This document shows positions 43,601-52,836 of a DNA stretch of 64,000 nucleotides, one piece after another (the stretch's first letter is position 1; the number at the start of each line of letters is the position of its first letter). The notes beneath the pieces were generated by a model, which saw only the letters and a program-made list of their open reading frames with translations, made no database searches and was not told where the DNA came from. The position numbers were made by a program, and so were the translations under genes. The stretch lies in contig OY829539.1 of the NCBI GenBank assembly GCA_963691705.1, positions 7,256,501-7,320,500 of the forward strand, read 5' to 3'. This DNA comes from Viola odorata (lineage: Eukaryota; Streptophyta; Magnoliopsida; Malpighiales; Violaceae).

Positions 43601-45885
43601 GTCCGATGGGGATATAGAAGACAGAGGCTTAGCATGATCAGTTGGAAGAGAAGAAATGATAGGAGTAGAAGGGATAAGAGAGTTCTCTTCCAAAGCAGCA
43701 ACAACTTCTTGCAACTCGGGTGGAGTTACAAGCGTCAAGGCCAAGGTGTCCAGTGTTGTGGGCGGAATACTCCTGTCTAGGGTAAGCTGCAGAATATCGG
43801 AGGCCTTGACAGAATGCCCATCCTCCATGTCAATCACGTAGAAGTCGGCCGGGTAGATGAAATCTCCAACTTGGACCAAGACATCTTCAATAACCCCCTC
43901 AGGCTGGATGACGGATCTGTCAACCAGTTGTATAGTAACCCGGGTGTTCTTAAGGGGTCCAAGGCCAATACTGTTGTATATCGTCAAGGGCAAGACGTTG
44001 ATACCTGCACCAGAATCGCACATAGCTCTACCAATATCAGTAGTACCGATTTTACATGGGAGAGAGAACATACCTTTGTCCTTGCACTTGGGTGGTAGCT
44101 TCCGTTGGATCGCGGCTGAGACGTTCACACCTACGCTAATTTATTTCACACCTATCATGTTACATTTGTTAGCACACCAATTTTTCAAAAAATTATCATA
44201 ACGAGGAACATTTTTAATAGCCTGCAACAAAGGAATATTGACTTAAACTTTGCTAAACATGTCATAAATCTCACAGTCCTCCTTATCCTTGTTGGCTTTG
44301 ACTAACCGTTGAGGAAAATGGGGTTTAAGAACTTTCATGATGAATTCTTCAGTGAATTTTGGGTTTTCCTCAACCTCTCATGGGGAGCCATATCGTCTAG
44401 CATGGTAGACCTATTTCTCCCTTTCCACGTCTACTTTTGCTTCTTTTGGGTCGGGTACAAGTTCAGGCAGTTCAGTGTCTATGCCTGGCTACTCGCGGGA
44501 TGGTATTTTTGTACTGCTGCGAAGTGTCATGACACATGCTCCGTGCTTCGGATTAGCTTCTGGTTGGGGCGACAGTCGGCCCCCATTCTTCAATTCCTTT
44601 ATCTCTGCAGTCATTATATTCATTGGTTTTTGCATATCAAGCATGAAATTTCTTACCTCATCGGATAGTAGTACCGGAGGCGCTGGCTCTAGAGGAGCCT
44701 GGTATTGATATTGTTGGTTGTTAGGGTAGCTCGGCTGTGGCTTGAAATTCTGCAGATTAAATGGCGGTTGCTGCTGATTCTGAAAAGGGTATTGCGGCTG
44801 TGATTGGATAGGGCCAGACGCTTGAGGGATGTTTGACAAACTAAGGTTAGGATGTTGCCATCCGTTTTTATAATTACCCACTACATTGACTTGGATTTCA
44901 TCGGGTATGTAAGGACAAGCATTAGTGGAATGGTCAGTGAAGTTGCAAATTCCACATGCTTTGATCTGCACGGGCTGGCCTGTGGTCAAGTTCTGAATCA
45001 TCCTTGTGAGAGTAGTTAATTGGTTTTCCATGGCAGCTGAGCGTACCTCTTGGACGGTGTTTCTCTCTATAGTGACAACATTTTTAGCCATAAGTTCCAA
45101 GATGTTCTTTACTACGGTCGGGGTGAGAGCAACTAAGGAGCCATTACTAGCGACATCAACTAGGGCTCTGTCTTGCCCTTGCAGTCCCTCGTAGAAGTAT
45201 TGCAAAAGTGTGTGGTCTTCTAAGTTGTGAGAGGGGCAAACGGTCATAGTATTCCCCTATATTCTTATTATCTTTCTACATAATGGACACCAATTATTTT
45301 CTGGTCACATTAGCCATAGAGCTGGGATAGTCTTATCAGTGAAGGCCTTGAACATATTGGCCCAGCTGGTGATGGATCGAGGGGGAAGGTCGTAAAACCA
45401 ACTCCGGGCATCATCCTCGAGGGACCACATAAATGCTTTCAACTTGGAATAGTTGATATCGATGTTGGCTAGCTTCATGGCCTCGCAGATGGAGTGAAGC
45501 TACTGGAGGTTTCGGATAGCGCTCTCCTTGGGGATGCCATGGAACTTAGGCAAGTGGTGTAAAACAACGGATTTAATAACCCAATCGTTTGCCACTGCAG
45601 GCCATGCAATGCAACTGGTATTTTTCTTAGTTGTGGCATTTAGATCCTCTATGGTTTGGTTGTTCATAATTTCTGGTCCTTCGGCCATGTTGGGTATTGG
45701 ATTGTTAGCGTCTAAGTCTAGACGTTCGAAGTGATCTGGATTATCTAACTCAGTGGGGGTTGAATGGGTGAAACGTGTTCCTCTATGTTGGTAGAAGACT
45801 GCTTGGCTAACTTTCTAGCTAATCTCTCTATCCTTTGGATTTCAGGTTCTAAAGATAAGAGATTCAGATTGGAAGACCTTGTCAT
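43595..45885 (-). pseudogene. gag-pro: Athila Gag-protease fragment, degenerate
   Basis: Starts MTRSSNLNLLSLEPEIQR at 45885. Pieces in different frames follow: 45688-45500 (HHLPKFHGIP), about 45490-45270 (FMWSLEDDARSWFYDLPPRS), 45247-44489 (CX2CX4HX4C knuckle CGICNFTDHSTNAC), about 44350-44130, and 44128-43595 with an aspartic protease (MCDSGAGINVLPL). Several frameshifts and stops are present. The frame ends at the junction with the Tat-type LTR; RT and integrase are absent. The Gag core matches the gag at 1-691. Confidence 0.85.
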
Positions 45886-45910
45886 ACAAAACAAAGAAAG
45901 AATCAGTACC

Positions 45911-45932
45911 GTTAGTCCCCGGCAACGGCGCC
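45911..45932 (-). other. Primer-binding site of the Athila fragment, tRNA-Asp type
   Basis: The minus strand reads TGGCGCCGTTGCCGGGGACT right after the LTR and a short spacer. The same site type occurs at 719-740. Confidence 0.85.
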
Positions 45933-45938
45933 AAAATA

Positions 45939-46126
45939 TGACGTGTTGTCGAGACACCTCAAAAATAATAATAAAACCTGCTAACAATGTCAACAATAAA
46001 TTGTGTATAATGGCAACAGGGTCGATCCACAGGGACAATGGTAGACACTAACTTGTGTGTGCGACTAGGACAAATAAACCGAAACTGTAACAAATGGGGG
46101 GTTTGAAAGTTGTTGATTAATCTAAT
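45939..46126 (-). repeat. Athila 5' LTR, truncated by Tat III
   Basis: 188 bp of the LTR 3' end (minus-strand end ...CAACACGTCA), containing 'gtcgatccacagggaca' and a G run like the other Athila LTRs. It is cut at 46126 where Tat III was inserted; CTAAT at 46122-46126 is the expected target duplication. Confidence 0.75.
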
Positions 46127-46618
46127 TGATAAGATTCGGACTTCTGAACATGGGTAGGTAAGGAAAATGGCCGCTCGGAATCTCTGTTCTGGTCGTCTGG
46201 TGTACCTGCAAAGCGCCGGAGGGGGTCTCCGGCGTAGACACTCTAATGGTTAAGTCAGTATGATTATTCAAGATGGCAAGGGTTCGAGTGGCAATCATAG
46301 GCTTACCTTTTTACCTTGAGTGGTGAGGTATTTATAGACAAAATGTGAGTGTTATCTCTAGGGGATGGGCATTATCTAGGGAAGATAACGCCCAAGTACC
46401 TCAAGTGATGTTATATCTCGCCTGGGATGGGATAACGCCGTTTATGTAGATAGATATCGAGTGAGACCCCCCTCCACTGATGTTGACCATCCCAGGGTTC
46501 CGCGTGAGGAGAGAGGCGGTAGCCATAGTGACGTACGCCCGGTGGGAGCTATAGTGTTCCTGCCTTAACGCTGGGTGTAAGGACGAAAATACCCCTGGAA
46601 TTGCATCTATAGTTATCA
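46127..46618 (-). repeat. 3' LTR of Tat III
   Basis: 492 bp; on the minus strand TGATAACTATAGATGC...GAATCTTATCA. The block 'aaagcgccggaggggg' and the 'gtatttataga' TATA context match the other Tat LTRs. GATAACG(C)C words replace the GCGATAT words of copies I and II. At 46619-46634, AAGCCCAACCGAAAAT is the junction motif in reverse. Confidence 0.88.
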
Positions 46619-46759
46619 TAAGCCCAACCGAAAATGAGCCCGAGTGTTTACCAAGGGCTATCGCTTCATTTTTGGCCTTGTCTGCTCAATGGTCTTCAAG
46701 GTAACGGGGTGGCTCGATTACCGAGTGATGCGTCTTTTCAAACCGTCATCCGTTTGGCC

Positions 46760-46767
46760 TATAAATT
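46760..46767 (+). promoter_or_regulatory. TATA box of gene A (Tat III)
   Basis: TATAAATT in CCTATAAATTG, 69 bp before the ATG, the same word and similar spacing as in I, II and IV. Confidence 0.7.
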
Positions 46768-46828
46768 GAATCTTCCAATGCACTAATTCTTCACATTTTT
46801 CCCGCATTTCTCTTTCAACATTTTTACC

Positions 46829-47212
46829 ATGGATGACCTGACCAAACGTTTCCTGATCTCCAAGGCTCATACTCTGAAGAATCTCACCCAAGCCGACGTT
46901 GGCTTTTTGGAGACCATGATGACTAAGACCTCTGAGCACATTCTGGAACTTCAGGGGATGATGACCCCTCTACTGTCTAGGCAAGGTGTGGCTTCCATGG
47001 AGGATTTCAATCCTCTGGAGAATGTGTCGAAGTTGGCCGTCACTGTCTCCCATATCCAGGTAGTTATCACTATACTGCAGCACAGGAAGGATTTGTTGGG
47101 GTGCTGCTTGAAGGGCATGAGGGTTTCTTCCTCCGAGCTGACCTCCATTGTAGATGCTCTGAGGGAGATTCCTTCGGTGCCAGGGGATGATGACGTCGGG
47201 TCCAATGCCTGA
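46829..47212 (+). CDS. Tat accessory gene A (copy III), small helical protein
   Basis: 127 residues, intact, start MDDLTKRFLISKAHTLKN. It is clearly homologous to A in I and II but with many substitutions. The pattern of leucines and methionines, the QHRKDLLGCCLKGMR segment and the acidic end (GDDDVGSNA) are kept. Poly(A)-type signals follow (AATAAATAAA, about 47286-47297). This is the only accessory gene of III still open. Function unknown. Confidence 0.82.
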   Translation: MDDLTKRFLISKAHTLKNLTQADVGFLETMMTKTSEHILELQGMMTPLLSRQGVASMEDFNPLENVSKLAVTVSHIQVVITILQHRKDLLGCCLKGMRVSSSELTSIVDALREIPSVPGDDDVGSNA

Positions 47213-47284
47213 TCGCTTGCAGCCGCCTTTACGTTTCCTTGTCTTTTCTTTTTATTTTGTATGTATGCTTAGGCCGTTTAGGCC

Positions 47285-47299
47285 ATAAATAAATAAAAT
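47285..47299 (+). terminator. Probable poly(A) signal after gene A (Tat III)
   Basis: ATAAATAAATAAAATG about 75 bp after the stop codon of gene A. A similar ATAAATAAAC follows gene A in IV (57586-57595). Confidence 0.5.
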
Positions 47300-47644
47300 G
47301 ACCTTCTGTTACCTTGCTTGTGAAATTCTGCTTTTTGCTGTGCGTGCATCGTCTAACCTTAGCCCAACCGAAAATGAGTCCGCTGTTCGTTGGACTTCCA
47401 TAACATTTGCTTTCCTTATTCGCCAAATGATGATAAATATTCCTTCTAACCGTTCCCTGTCTTAATTTCACGCCGCCTTCCCAATACTAACTGATTGGGT
47501 GGTTTTACTGGCGCCTCTCGATTAATGCAAATTTGGAATAGGCGTGATCACGGGATCAGATTCTGTAATTATGATCACCCTTCTCAATGCGTATTAATTA
47601 CCTTCAGAGGGCGTACGAAAAGGCAAGAGTGCCTCTTTGCCACG

Positions 47645-47655
47645 GCTATTTAATG
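47645..47655 (+). promoter_or_regulatory. TATA-like box of gene B (Tat III)
   Basis: GCTATTTAATG, about 75 bp before the ATG at 47724, identical to the word before gene B in I and II. The upstream 47213-47644 holds the internal junction motif in reverse (AGCCCAACCGAAAATGAG, 47362-47379) and ATTGGGTGGTTTT (47494-47506). Confidence 0.6.
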
Positions 47656-47723
47656 GGATTTTTCTTTCTTTTTCCTATTCATCTTCTTCTTTTTATTCCT
47701 CTGCAGAGATTATTTGCAATTCC

Positions 47724-48165
47724 ATGGCTGACTCACACTCCATAGACGTTGACTCTCCACAAACTCCTCATACTTCCCCAGATTCCAACGATCCTTCTCC
47801 GTCGCGCCTCAAAAGGCAGTTTTCTCGACGCAAGGGGCATAAGAGGTCAAAAAGGAAGACCTCTGAAACACTCGATACTGGCCGTGACTCCTATTCCCCT
47901 ACTATGCGGAGGGGGTGATGAGTTGTTTCCACATGTCAATCATTTTATGTCCGGGGGAGAAGTCCCTGTTCGCGATGCTGGTCCTGAGATTACTGCTTCT
48001 GCCGTCAAGGAGGACTCATGCATGACTCCTTTGAAGGGAAAAAGGCCTTCAGAAGACCCTCAGTCAAAGCAAGGCAAGAGGAAGAAACCTAAGGAACCTT
48101 TTCCTTTACTTTACGAGGAACTGCCATCCTCGGATGGAGATGATTTCTATTGGCCTTCTTACTAG
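47724..48165 (+). pseudogene. Tat accessory gene B (copy III), frameshifted
   Basis: Start MADSHSIDVDSPQTPHTSPD. It has a proline-rich N-terminus and a basic region (RRKGHKRSKRK). The frame stops at about 47918. The second half (serine/proline/lysine-rich, ending DGDDFYWPSY) is in the next frame up to 48165, so one indel near 47900 breaks the gene. The acidic-aromatic end matches B in II. Confidence 0.72.
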
Positions 48166-48460
48166 CTTGACGAGGATTGACATGCGCGTTAAGCGCTTTG
48201 TAGATGCCGCACGACTTTTTTATGAATGAAGTAACATTTCCTGGTTTCTCTCTTTTGTTCTCGCATTAACCTTATGATCGTTGGGTAACTGACGCCGAGC
48301 GGTTAATTATTGTTCTGCGCAACCGTCTTTTCAACTATTTTCCTCTAGAATTGCGGGTGCTTGGCTTTAAATTTTCTTTTAATGCCTTTCCAAGTGTCAT
48401 CTTCTATTTTATGCGCGTCTCGTTCTGATAGGTTGTTTGGTCATCTTCATAAGGTTTGAC

Positions 48461-48470
48461 CTTTAAAAGG
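48461..48470 (+). promoter_or_regulatory. TATA-like box of gene C (Tat III)
   Basis: CTTTAAAAGG, about 195 bp before the ATG at 48662, as before gene C in II and IV. No other feature is seen in 48166-48661. Confidence 0.6.
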
Positions 48471-48661
48471 AAACAACTTCTTTTTTCTCAACCTTTTACT
48501 TGTATTTCAAATTTTTCCTACTATTCTCTGCTCTTCTCCTTCTCTTGAAGAAAATTTTCTCAACCGCTCGTCGGCTCAGGTGATCCATCTATTCAGCTGT
48601 TCTTCTTTCTAAGGTACCCTGTTCCACCTTCTTCTGGTTTTTCTTTTACTGCCTGTTCACT

Positions 48662-49269
48662 ATGCGTCACACGAGATCTCAGACTGCCCCTCGAGAGCCT
48701 ATAGATTCTGAGATCGAGAACACTGCAAGTGTTTTTACTTGTGAGACCATTCTGTGGCTCGAGTTAGAGAGTCACGGCATCTCCTTCCCCAACGGTTATA
48801 CCGTTATGCTTCCAGAGAAGCATATGAGACTTCACGACAGCCTGTGGGGAACCCATAGGATGTTGTATTTTAAGATGTTTCTTTATGACTTTCGCCTTCC
48901 TATTCATGCTTCGATAGAGAATATACTGTGCCAATGTAAGATTAACCCGGCACAAATAACACCCTCATAATGGTGTGGTATCTATGCTTTCATTCGCGCC
49001 TGCGAAATGAAGAATATCCTTGCCCCCTTTGTCGATTTATTTCATAAATTCTTCAGCCTCGCTTATCGCAACAGTCTAGTAAGCGTTACTCCGAGATGGA
49101 ATGATGCATACGCTTAGTCCTTCTGGCAAAATTTTCGGGAGTTTGAGGAGACCGTTGATAACTAAAAGAGCGGTTTCTTCATTGTTGAGTTGCCTTCCCA
49201 CTTCTGGCGTAGGGGCTTTAACCGGGGCATCACCGATACTGACTGGGTGAAGTCGATCGTCTTGTCTAG
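48662..49269 (+). pseudogene. Tat accessory gene C (copy III), stops and interrupted by Tat IV
   Basis: Start MRHTRSQTAPREPIDSEIEN. The transposon-type domain is recognisable (YFKMFLYDFRLP, then WCGIYAFIRACE and VTPRWNDA after a stop). In-frame stops are TAA 48968-48970, then a TAG and a TAA near 49117 and 49162. The exon is cut at 49269 by the LTR of Tat IV; TCTAG (49265-49269) is the expected target duplication. The rest of the gene would lie beyond the right edge. Confidence 0.78.
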
Positions 49270-49496
49270 TGATAAGATTCTGACTTTTGGGGAAACGGGG
49301 TAGAGATTATGGCCGTCTGAAGTCACTGTAGCAACCGTCCGTTGTTCCTGCAAAGCGCCAGAGGGGGGGCCCGGCGTAGACACTCCGGTGCTTAAGTTAG
49401 TAAGGCTGTGAAATTTGGCAGAGATTTGGTACTAATTTTAGTGTTACCTGTGATCTAGAAGCGAGTAGTATTTATAGGAAAAAGAAAGGGCGTTAC
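49270..49496 (-). repeat. 3' LTR of Tat IV, left piece
   Basis: On the minus strand it ends ...AGAATCTTATCA. It contains the Tat block around 'gcgccagagggggggcccggcgtagaca' and 'tatttatag' (TATA, minus strand). It is interrupted at 49496 by element N and continues at 56160-56328, ending TTATCA on the plus strand. Confidence 0.85.
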
Positions 49497-50549
49497 TGAT
49501 GCGATCACGGACCCCTCCGAATCCAATGTTGACGCTCGAGACCTAGTACCTCAAGGCCCGATCACCCGAAGCAAAGCACGAAGGTTATCCCTATGGTTTG
49601 AAGACAAAATGAGAGAGGAAGAACCCCTCGAAGCCAAGGAAAAGGTTGTCCATGTGTGTATTCATCAAGCCGAGGCTAGCCAACAAATGTTCCGTCAAGA
49701 AGGAACAACTGCATTTTCGGATGTGAATTGAAGTGATATTTTGGATAAGCAAATGGAGTCCGAATTGAGAGATCTTGGTCTTGTTAGAAACTTCAGGATG
49801 TTAGCTTTCATTTGAGACAACTTTCAGCTAAATCGGACAAGTGGGTCAAAAGTTATGCTCGTAAACATTTTGGGTCGCAGATGTAGCGGCATACCGCCAG
49901 GCGGAAGGCTCGCGAGGCGCTATACCGCTAGCTTCGCTTGGCAAGCTTAAAATTAATGGATTTTGGGGCGGTATACCGCCAGAGTAAGTGAGTGTGGGGC
50001 GGTATACCGCCAGACATCAGAAGAAGCACGAATTTTGGGCTTTTCCAAGCCCAAAATGCCTACCACTATATATATATCTCTTGTATCATTTTTCCTAGTT
50101 AGTTTTAGACTATGTGTGATAATTGTAAAGTGAGAATACTCCTTCAACTATCAACCTAGCCTTGAACTCTCCACTTGATTTTCTTGAGCAACAATTCGTT
50201 GAGTTCGAGATTATTCCTCCCGATTGTTGCTCCGGAAAATATTGATTGTGTTTGCATTTTGGACGAGTTTCCTTGAACGAAAGAATGAAGTTTTATTACT
50301 TGCTTATTTTCAAGAATCATGGATGTCTACTTGCTTGGATTAATTCTTGGATGCTCATGTGATCAATTTCAATCCTTTATCAATCCTAATCATTTCCGGG
50401 TACATATTTCCTCAATTCTCCGCTAAATATTACTTGTTCGTGTCTTTCCTTCTCTTGTGCTCTTGTTGTTGCTACATAATTCGATACGGCTAGATCCTCC
50501 GATAGCTCCATTGTAATCCGGCCTACTAACCCTAGGCAGGATCACATCA
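49497..50549 (+). repeat. 5' LTR of element N
   Basis: 1053 bp. The first 233 bp repeat the C-terminal coding tail found in the 3' LTR. The region 49875-50015 has four copies or variants of the palindrome GGCGGTATACCGCC. A TATA-like run (ctatatatatat) is at about 50063-50075, followed by 'tcttgtatcattttt'. It differs from the 3' LTR by only a few bases. Confidence 0.93.
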
Positions 50550-50551
50550 AG

Positions 50552-50563
50552 TGGTAGCGGAGC
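50552..50563 (+). other. Probable primer-binding site of element N
   Basis: TGGTAGCGGAGC starts two bases after the LTR. It matches TGGTATCAGAGC, the plant initiator tRNA-Met site, at 10 of 12 bases. Confidence 0.6.
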
Positions 50564-51777
50564 TTTTGGCCGCCTTTCGAATTTTTCTAGTTTTGTTCAA
50601 AGTGTTAGAAACCTTTCTTTCTTGATATCCTGAGTTTCGTCCATTACTTTCGAAAACTATTTCAAGTGGGCAATTGAGTGATTGTGGTGATCATCTTTGC
50701 TAGGTCAAAAGTTCGAAAATTTTGAAAATCCATTTGGGTGTGTTCTTGATGTTCTTGGTATTTTGGGTGTTTTGATCCACAAATATATTGCAAAAGTTTT
50801 ATCCAAGTGTTTCTCATTTAAAAAAAAAAAGAAAAAAAGAAAAGAAAAGAAAAGAAAAGAAAGGAATTGGAACACTTGGCCGGCCAACACCTCTCCAAAA
50901 TCCAAGAGCTCATCCATTGCATTAATTGCCATAAGCCAACTCACCCAAGTTTGACATTTTGACCTAAATAGTCAACATTTCCCAACTAAATAATACAATT
51001 CCAACCAAACTAACCCACTTTTCCCCAAAGACAGCACGTCCTCCCCTTCTTCTTTGTGTCTAGCCATCCTTTTAATTTTTATTTGAGTCTTAAACAAGTC
51101 CTAAACTCAAGTCCTAAACCATAAAATACTAAACTTGAGTTTTAAACTTTTTGAGTCCTAAACTTAAGTTTTTTTTTAAGTCCTAAACCCCAAGTCTTCT
51201 TCTTTGAAATTCTGAAACATTTCCTTGAGTCTTTTACTCCTTTAAGCCATAGTTTCCAACCCTCCTCCAATTCCAACAGAAATTTCAAAGTTTTTCCCCA
51301 AAATTAAAATTTTGAATTTTCCTTGGAAATCTGAAATTTTTTTCAGCTTTCTCTTGAGTCTTTGTAATCTTCTTGAGTCTTTGTTGAGCATAATCTTTCC
51401 TCCTCTTGTGCTAATCTCTTGAGCATTTGCGAAGGTAGTTGTGAACGAAACGCTTGGCCTAAGTCACAAGTTGTTTGCGGCAACAAATTCGAGTGGTGAG
51501 CAAGCTTGTGTGTGTGTGAAAAAAAATAAAATTGTGAGCGTTTGTGAGGCTATCTTTTGCGAGTGATCAAACACGAGTGTTAAACACGTAAGGGAGAGAA
51601 TTATTTTCTAACCCTTGTTTAAGTGTGCAGGTACACGGAGAACGCGAAGTTGAGTGTTTGTGAGCACGTATTTTTCGAGTGACCTAAACACCTAAACACG
51701 AGTGTTTAAACACATGAGGGAGAGATTATTTACTAACATCTATATATATCTTTAGTTTGTTCAATTTTTCAGGCACA
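50564..51777 (+). other. Leader of element N
   Basis: About 1.2 kb without a long frame, AT-rich, with a purine run (50820-50870). Two related blocks, 'gagtgttaaacacgtaagggagaga' (51572-51600) and 'gagtgtttaaacacatgagggagaga' (51700-51725), form a short direct repeat. TTTTTCAG just before the ATG at 51778 looks like a 3' splice site, so the leader may contain an intron (inference). Confidence 0.5.
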
Positions 51778-52710
51778 ATGTCGCAAGATAGTGATTGTGA
51801 ATCTTGTGACCAAGGAGAGTATTATGACGATGATACTTCTCAATGCAACGACGATAGTGGTGATGAATCATGTGATGATGTTAGTTGCCAATTTGATGGT
51901 GATGAGAATTTTGAACCATGTGATGAAATCGGTGATGAATATAGCATTGGTAGTGAGGATGAGTACCAAGGTGAAAGTGAAGCAACTTGTAGCGAGAGTG
52001 AAGACAATGAAGACCCTCCAAGTCCTCGTGTCTTTAGTCATGGCTCAAGTTCAATTTGTAGTGAGGATGAAGACTATGAAGAGACTTCAAGTCCTCGTCT
52101 CTTAATCCGTGGCTCAACATCAAGTTGTAGTGAGGATGACGACGACGAAGATTTTCCACAAGTCTCAAGCTATGGCCTAGGTTCCATTACACACCAAAGC
52201 CTTGGCCATGGCCCCGAACCAAGACACTTCCTCTCCTCAAGTGTACAAGTCCGCGCTAAACAAGATGGAACGTCAAGCCGAGTCCCTCCTTCTCATCCTT
52301 CGAGGGTTCTACCTCACCAAGGTCGAATGCCTCCTCATCCTCTCCAAGAATTTCAGCAAGACTTCCGAACCACATCCTTGCCTTCCACATCTTCCAAACA
52401 AGCAAGCGAAGTATTTTGCACTACATGTACGGGTAGAGGCCATTTGTGTGACATTTGCCCCAACACTAGAGTGACCCAAGTGAGTGCAATGATCAAGCAA
52501 CATGAGAAGAATGATCATGTTAAGAAAGGAGAGAGTGGAAAGAAAAAGAATAATGATGAATCTCCGAGTGGTGTTAAGGATGATGCGTGGTGGGAAAGAT
52601 TGTCCGGGTTAGCGAAGAGTATTGCCAAGCCTAAACATAACAAGAAGTCTTCTTCTTCCCTTCCCGTGAAGCAAGGCAGTAGCTCCTCCCAAGCTCGATC
52701 AAGTCAATAA
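51778..52710 (+). CDS. Gag-like part of element N (zinc knuckle protein)
   Basis: 310 residues from the ATG at 51778 (MSQDSDCESC). The first half is very acidic, rich in Asp, Glu and Ser, with diverged repeats of the type SSxCSEDEDxE(D/E)xxSPR. A retroviral-type knuckle CX2CX4HX4C (CTTCTGRGHLCDIC) lies at about 52418-52460, followed by a lysine-rich stretch. It ends at a TAA (52708-52710) that is in the same frame as the next open part, with a second TAA at 52780-52782, so this and 52837-55335 probably were one protein. The usual Gag capsid core is not obvious, so it may be a reduced Gag. Confidence 0.7.
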   Translation: MSQDSDCESCDQGEYYDDDTSQCNDDSGDESCDDVSCQFDGDENFEPCDEIGDEYSIGSEDEYQGESEATCSESEDNEDPPSPRVFSHGSSSICSEDEDYEETSSPRLLIRGSTSSCSEDDDDEDFPQVSSYGLGSITHQSLGHGPEPRHFLSSSVQVRAKQDGTSSRVPPSHPSRVLPHQGRMPPHPLQEFQQDFRTTSLPSTSSKQASEVFCTTCTGRGHLCDICPNTRVTQVSAMIKQHEKNDHVKKGESGKKKNNDESPSGVKDDAWWERLSGLAKSIAKPKHNKKSSSSLPVKQGSSSSQARSSQ

Positions 52711-52836
52711 AATTCTCCTCCCACTAGGGCATTTGAGTCTAAGCCGGAAGTGGTGCAACCTACACAAGTCACTCCACGATAACAACCCACATCATTTCAA
52801 TCTTTTGAGCTACCTTGTCAATCGATTGAAAGGAAT

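Larger units (their letters stand above)
46127..49269 (-). mobile_element. Tat element III (diverged), 3' end only
   Basis: A minus-strand element: 3' LTR 46127-46618, then accessory genes A, B and the start of C on the plus strand, then the Tat IV insertion at 49270. Its pol and 5' LTR must lie beyond Tat IV, outside the window. The LTR and genes are clearly related to I and II but much diverged. Confidence 0.88.

Noticed and set aside
50705..50954. Lys- or Phe-rich frames in the leader of element N
   Set aside because: Produced by an A/G run at 50820-50870.
51791..52105. Methionine/valine-rich frame overlapping the N Gag-like part
   Set aside because: A +1 frame shadow of an Asp-rich repeat (GATGATG codons read as ATG).
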